NCBI RefSeq assembly: GCF_037622515.1
Contig: NZ_JBBJCN010000001.1
Span: 558,001 to 622,000 of the forward strand
Direction: 5' to 3'
Source: Paradesertivirga superstes
Lineage (GTDB): Bacteria > Bacteroidota > Bacteroidia > Sphingobacteriales > Sphingobacteriaceae
Length of the DNA: 64,000 nt
Both the position numbers and the translations under genes were made by a program. Of the stretch, positions 60,206 through 64,000 are shown piece by piece. Under the pieces are notes generated by a model. It was not told where the DNA came from. It did not search any database and saw only the letters and a program-made list of their open reading frames with translations. Numbering within the stretch: the stretch's first letter is position 1; each line of letters starts with the position of its first letter.

Positions 60206-62368
60206 TTAAGCCGGGATTTGTCGCGGCTTCTCTCTCTCCCAAAAACGATGCTGTTTAATCGCCTTTATAAATTGGGATGATACATCTCCGGCATTATCAC
60301 CTATAATAACGCCCTCATCAAGTTCTATCTTTTTACTGAAATAAGTAGCTTCCAGTACCTGCATTGCACCAGAATCAGCGGCGATAGGTTTGCAATGCTT
60401 GAATGCTTCATTTAAAAAATGAATGGCATTAGCCTCGCCTTCAATAGAAGCTACGCTATTGGTACCTCCGGGTACATATACAGCGTCGAACAAAACAGAG
60501 GCTGCTGTAAGGAAGCTTTCATCAACCTTTATCTGCTCGTTATTCTGAGATAAAATAAAACCAAGTCTGGGTGCGATAACATTTACAATACCTCCTTCAG
60601 CTTCAATAGCATTTCTTACAGCAAGCAATGATTTCTCATCCACACCTTCAGCTGCCAGAAAAGCTACTTTTCGGGTCTGTATACTATCTTTTAAAGTATT
60701 GGCCATACTTAAAGCAGCAGATTTTTTTAAAGAACTCTCTACCTGTACAGATTCATAATCTGCAGGGTTGGCATCTGCCGGGATGCTTTTATTTACCGGT
60801 GATTCCGGATCGGGCACATGCAATCCTAAGGCATAGGCTACCGATACCGCAAGCCCTTTATCAATTAAAGATAGAATCCCAAGCATTCGCTCACGAATGG
60901 CTACAGTTTTCACTTTGCCCAACTCAAAACTTAAGGCATCGGTAATATGATTCTTTTCAGGATCAGACTGACTGTTAAAAAACAACCTTGCCTGACTGAA
61001 ATGATCTAAAAAGCTTTTACTTCGCACTCTGATCTTACGGGAATCAATGCGTTCGTTATAACTGACATATCCCCCCTCAGCTGCTTTAGCCTGCTCGGGA
61101 GAGTTTTCCCCCAAAGAATTCGGACTATAGCTTATTTTTCCGCGGTTGATCGTTTGCCTCATATGACCATCGCGCTGATTATTATGCACAGGTACAATAG
61201 GGCGATTGATGGGAATCTCCTGAAAGTTCGGGCCACCCAGACGGATAAGCTGAGTATCCGTATACGAAAAGAGCCTGCCCTGTAGTAAGGGATCGTTTGT
61301 AAAATCAATTCCCGGCACAATATGACCAAGGTGAAAGGCCACCTGTTCCGTTTCAGCAAAGAAATTATCCGGATTGCGATTCAATGTCATTTTACCAATA
61401 CGCTGCACAGGTACCAGCTCTTCGGGGATGATTTTGGTTGCATCAAGCAAATCAAATTCAAATTTAAATTCATCTTCTTCAGGAACTATTTGCACACCCA
61501 GCTCCCATTCAGGAAATGCGCCGCTTTCAATAGCATCCCAGAGGTCCCTCCGGTGAAAATCAGGATCTTTACCAGAAATGTTCTGCGCTTCATCCCATGC
61601 AACAGAATGAACGCCAAGTAAGGGTTTCCAATGAAATTTTACAAAACTGGATACCCCTTCTGCATTTACAAACCGGAAGGTGTGTACGCCGAAGCCTTCC
61701 ATCATTCTTAAACTCCGGGGTATAGCACGGTCGCTCATTGCCCACATAACCATATGGGCTGATTCGGGCATCAGAGAAATAAAATCCCAAAAGGTATCAT
61801 GTGCCGATGCCGCCTGCGGTATTTCATTGTCGGGTTCCGGCTTTACAGCATGTACCAGATCGGGAAATTTAATTGCATCTTGTATAAAAAATACAGGAAT
61901 GTTATTACCTACCAGGTCAAAGTTGCCTTCCTGAGTATAAAATCTTACCGCAAAACCCCGTACATCTCTTGCCAGATCTGTGGATCCCCGTGATCCGGCA
62001 ACAGTAGAAAACCTTACGAATACCGGCGTTTCGGTCTCAGTATCATTTAAAAAAAGAGCTTTGGTCAAGCCCGCTTGTGATTTATAAAGCTTAAAAACAC
62101 CATGCGCCCCTGAACCCCGTGCGTGTACTACGCGTTCGGGAATACGTTCGTGATCAAAATGTGTAATCTTTTCACGAAGGATAAAATCTTCCAGTAAGGA
62201 TGGGCCCCGGTCTCCTGCTTTTAATGAATTCTGATCATCATTAATCTTAGTACCGGTATTCGTTGTCATTTTACTTCCCGAAGCATCCTCTTTGAACTGC
62301 TCCAACTGACTGTTTTTTTCATTGCTGACTACTTCGTGGGGCTTATCAGCTTTTTTCTTTGTTGCCAT
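60206..62368 (-). CDS. katE: large-subunit catalase, HPII (KatE) type
   Basis: A 720-residue clade 2 catalase. The catalytic His82 (RVVHARGSGAHG) and Asn155 (LVGNNIPVFF) and the heme Tyr369 (GRLFSYTDTQLIRLG) are present, and His346 occupies the place of the HPII histidine that is covalently joined to the heme tyrosine. The extra C-terminal domain (about 565-715, RKVAFLAAEGVDEKSLLAV, then VPGGTNS) is DJ-1/PfpI-like, as in HPII. It breaks down hydrogen peroxide. The N-terminal 30 residues are Lys/Asp/Ser-rich. It sits 14 bases after the YciE/F-like gene on the same strand. Confidence 0.95.
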   Translation of the reverse strand: MATKKKADKPHEVVSNEKNSQLEQFKEDASGSKMTTNTGTKINDDQNSLKAGDRGPSLLEDFILREKITHFDHERIPERVVHARGSGAHGVFKLYKSQAGLTKALFLNDTETETPVFVRFSTVAGSRGSTDLARDVRGFAVRFYTQEGNFDLVGNNIPVFFIQDAIKFPDLVHAVKPEPDNEIPQAASAHDTFWDFISLMPESAHMVMWAMSDRAIPRSLRMMEGFGVHTFRFVNAEGVSSFVKFHWKPLLGVHSVAWDEAQNISGKDPDFHRRDLWDAIESGAFPEWELGVQIVPEEDEFKFEFDLLDATKIIPEELVPVQRIGKMTLNRNPDNFFAETEQVAFHLGHIVPGIDFTNDPLLQGRLFSYTDTQLIRLGGPNFQEIPINRPIVPVHNNQRDGHMRQTINRGKISYSPNSLGENSPEQAKAAEGGYVSYNERIDSRKIRVRSKSFLDHFSQARLFFNSQSDPEKNHITDALSFELGKVKTVAIRERMLGILSLIDKGLAVSVAYALGLHVPDPESPVNKSIPADANPADYESVQVESSLKKSAALSMANTLKDSIQTRKVAFLAAEGVDEKSLLAVRNAIEAEGGIVNVIAPRLGFILSQNNEQIKVDESFLTAASVLFDAVYVPGGTNSVASIEGEANAIHFLNEAFKHCKPIAADSGAMQVLEATYFSKKIELDEGVIIGDNAGDVSSQFIKAIKQHRFWEREKPRQIPA

Positions 62369-62382
62369 ACTATATGCTGTTT

Positions 62383-62937
62383 TTAAGCTTCTTCTGCTGC
62401 CAGGTAATTAATGTCGTTTTCGGCAACATCTGTCAATAACTCATCGGCTGTTTTTTCTTCTTTAAGGTTTTGATAAAGCAAATCAGCCACCGCGTCCAAA
62501 CCCAGTGTCTTGGCCAGTTGGGTCAATCCTCCATAGGTGGCAATTTCGTAATGCTCTACTTTTTGAGAGGCGAGTATAATGCCTACGTCGCGGGTTGCTG
62601 TTCCTGCTTCCGTACTTTCAATAATCCCCTCACCTTCCTTGGTAAGTCCTTCCATCGCATCGCATTTTTTGGCTGTGGGCTGCTCTCCCAATAAGTCAAA
62701 TACCTGTTTTAAGCGATCAACATGGTTGTTTGTCTGCTGTAAATGATCAGTAATAGTACTTTTAAGTTTTTCTGAAGTGGCAGCTTCAATCATTTTAGGG
62801 AGATTTTTCACCAAATGGTTCTCTGCCCAGTAAATGTCCATTATGCCATCTTTAAAAAGTTCAAGTAAGGCCGGATCTGTTTCCGGAGATGATTTGGTCT
62901 TGAATTTAGGTTCTGTCCCGGTATCTTTCTTTTTCAT
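62383..62937 (-). CDS. ferritin-like protein, YciE/YciF (DUF892) family
   Basis: A 184-residue four-helix protein. The family pattern is LLELFKDGIMDIYWAENHLV (about 20-39), with glutamates and histidines in paired helices (LQQTNNHVDRLKQVFDLLGE and KVEHYEIATYGGLTQLAKTL) that can bind a di-iron centre. YciE/YciF proteins are stress-induced. It is probably the first gene of a two-gene unit with the catalase, a coherent peroxide-protection pair: iron handling and peroxide removal. Confidence 0.92.
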   Translation of the reverse strand: MKKKDTGTEPKFKTKSSPETDPALLELFKDGIMDIYWAENHLVKNLPKMIEAATSEKLKSTITDHLQQTNNHVDRLKQVFDLLGEQPTAKKCDAMEGLTKEGEGIIESTEAGTATRDVGIILASQKVEHYEIATYGGLTQLAKTLGLDAVADLLYQNLKEEKTADELLTDVAENDINYLAAEEA

Positions 62938-63079
62938 GGTAAATTAATTGATGTATAGACATATAATAAGGTATAAAACATCAACTTGTTTTTATTTTTC
63001 CAACCTTTATTTCTGCCTTTTCAGAATAGTTCAATTAAAGATTTTCAACAGGAATAAAGACAATTACCAGCTGAAAGAG

Positions 63080-63799
63080 CTATTTTATTTCTTTCAATAA
63101 AAAGTTCCTGTATTCAATTTTCATGGGCGGGCCGACGTGCACCTGCACGCCTATTAGTCCTTGCATCTTTCTGTTAGACAAATCATTGTCCGTAACTTCA
63201 GACATCAGCACATCATTAATATAATGTTTGATCGAATTTCCCTTCACCACAATATGCAAGGTATTCCAACCATCATAATTTATCGCTTTCAGCAATTCCG
63301 ATCTACTTCCGGTTGAATCGACAACTACCGGCGCTTTTCCAGTTTCAATAACTGTTTTTTGCCCGCGAACAGCCAGGAATTGCCTGCCCCTTTCTTCATA
63401 ATTCTGACCCGTATGCCTTGGATATCCCAGGTTATATTTGTCCTTTCCATCCAGATCAGCCTGGTAGCCCTTTAATGCGAAAGGTATACTATCGATACGA
63501 ACACTCCGGTAGTTCACACCGCTATTTCCTTTAGCTGAAATCTTGTAATCTGTTTTAAGTTCGAAATCTGCTGGCTGTGCTTTAGTATAAATCAGAAATG
63601 TATTCTGTTTGAGTATGGTCTCTGGTGTTATTTCGCCAATAAGCACCCCGTTTTCTACCCGCCAGTATTTTGGATCGCCTTCCCATCCATTCAGGGTTTT
63701 TCCATCGAAAATAGCTTTATACCCACTTAATTGCTTTGTGCTGCTGCAGGCAAAAGCAGCAAGTATGATTACAGATAGTAAGAACCGGAATATATTCAT
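63080..63799 (-). CDS. DUF1080 (3-keto-disaccharide hydrolase family) lipoprotein
   Basis: A 239-residue protein with a lipoprotein signal (FAC, Cys18). The DUF1080 jelly-roll domain is clear: YKAIFDGKTLNGWEGDPKYW, GVLIGEITPETILKQNTFLI, FELKTDYKISAKGNSGVNYR, GYQADLD and the closing IGVQVHVGPPMKIEYRN. The family binds or hydrolyses glycans (3-keto-glycoside hydrolysis has been reported). It is a periplasmic or surface protein. It is probably the gene following one whose end is at the window edge. Confidence 0.92.
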   Translation of the reverse strand: MNIFRFLLSVIILAAFACSSTKQLSGYKAIFDGKTLNGWEGDPKYWRVENGVLIGEITPETILKQNTFLIYTKAQPADFELKTDYKISAKGNSGVNYRSVRIDSIPFALKGYQADLDGKDKYNLGYPRHTGQNYEERGRQFLAVRGQKTVIETGKAPVVVDSTGSRSELLKAINYDGWNTLHIVVKGNSIKHYINDVLMSEVTDNDLSNRKMQGLIGVQVHVGPPMKIEYRNFLLKEIK

Positions 63800-63947
63800 A
63801 AAAGACTATTGTTTAGAGGCGATTAACCGCCCTGATGCTGGTTACAGAAGACATATGCAACACATTTAAAGGTAGAATAAGAAAAAGAAATAATGCTGTA
63901 TCAAATCTGTTGCGAAAAAGTGTCGTTGAAATTTTTTGAGGTAACGC

Positions 63948-64000
63948 TTACCACTTAATCAGAAAATCCGGCTTTGGTTTTAAATCGAGATAAGGATAGG
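63948..64000 (-). CDS. 3' end of a minus-strand gene (cut by window)
   Basis: From the right edge, the minus strand is open in one frame for 16 full codons before a TAA at 63950-63948, ending PYLDLKPKPDFLIKW. The composition looks protein-like and the orientation matches the DUF1080 gene, but the stretch is too short to identify or to be certain. Confidence 0.35.
   Translation of the reverse strand, partial: YPYLDLKPKPDFLIKW

Noticed and set aside
1..64000. CRISPR arrays, tRNA or rRNA genes, insertion sequences, prophage genes
   Set aside because: No regularly spaced repeats, cloverleaf-like segments, transposase or phage proteins were seen on reading both strands.

Overview
This window looks like a piece of chromosome from a Bacteroidota bacterium, most likely the Sphingobacteriaceae (Pedobacter/Mucilaginibacter-like). 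The evidence is the low GC content, the near absence of Shine-Dalgarno sites, and repeated promoter boxes of the Bacteroidota type (TAnnTTTG, perfect before rpsA, gpmI, cmk, pdxH, pyrR, fur and others). Family content agrees: DUF4294, DUF6588, a bacillithiol-type deacetylase (BshB1), ECF sigma factors paired with one-helix membrane partners, a GH31 enzyme with a PA14 insert, and a lysine-rich cold-shock-domain protein. I see no rRNA, tRNA, CRISPR array, prophage or intact insertion sequence.

Layout. 1-5 kb: the end of a di-heme cytochrome c, mazG, then an ECF sigma factor overlapping a gene for a one-helix protein with a barrel-like C-terminus, a small lipoprotein and an FtsX-type permease. 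5-14 kb: a DUF1343/NamZ-like lipoprotein, fmt, a class IV aminotransferase, rluD, a DUF6588 protein, an ACC deaminase-like PLP enzyme, lysine 6-aminotransferase, bshB1 and DUF4294. 14-20 kb: a co-directional block of RelA/SpoT, Fur, purA and a PabB-like enzyme, ending in a strong bidirectional terminator. 20-30 kb: M48 lipoprotein protease, plsY, nadC, gpmI followed by two lipoproteins, a TPR protein, lon, an LpxR-like protein and ArfB. 30-39 kb: cmk, a UGT-like glycosyltransferase, rpsA, pyrR-pyrB, AlgH, then pdxH-nuoC-nuoD. 39-42 kb: an ECF sigma factor with a membrane partner that joins an anti-sigma-like N-terminus to an HtrA-like trypsin domain, divergent from a tiny Asp/Thr/Val-rich lipoprotein. 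41-48 kb: secreted GH3 and GH31 glycosidases and proline dehydrogenase. 48-53 kb: an S4-domain protein with aroB, two cold-shock-domain genes with long structured upstream regions, PhnA, SIMPL and a glycine-zipper lipoprotein. 53-59 kb: an SDR, a pirin, a Crp/Fnr regulator and YceI, with two Fnr-like palindromes, then DUF3137-LemA, an EamA transporter and a VOC protein. 59.5-64 kb: an ankyrin protein convergent with a large HPII-type catalase, a YciE/F ferritin-like protein and a DUF1080 lipoprotein.

Most of the window is housekeeping. The parts most likely to repay attention are: (a) the sigma factor/anti-sigma-protease fusion at 39.4-41.1 kb; (b) the sigma factor with the helix-plus-barrel protein at 1.4-3.3 kb; (c) the Crp/Fnr cluster with its two matching palindromes near 54.8 and 55.6 kb; (d) a compact GC-richer stem-loop segment at 57.9-58.05 kb, open in two opposing frames and not explained by any gene I recognise; and (e) the structured non-coding region before the cold-shock gene at 49.4-49.6 kb. 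Several promoters lie only 4-5 bases from the start codon, which predicts leaderless or almost leaderless mRNAs.
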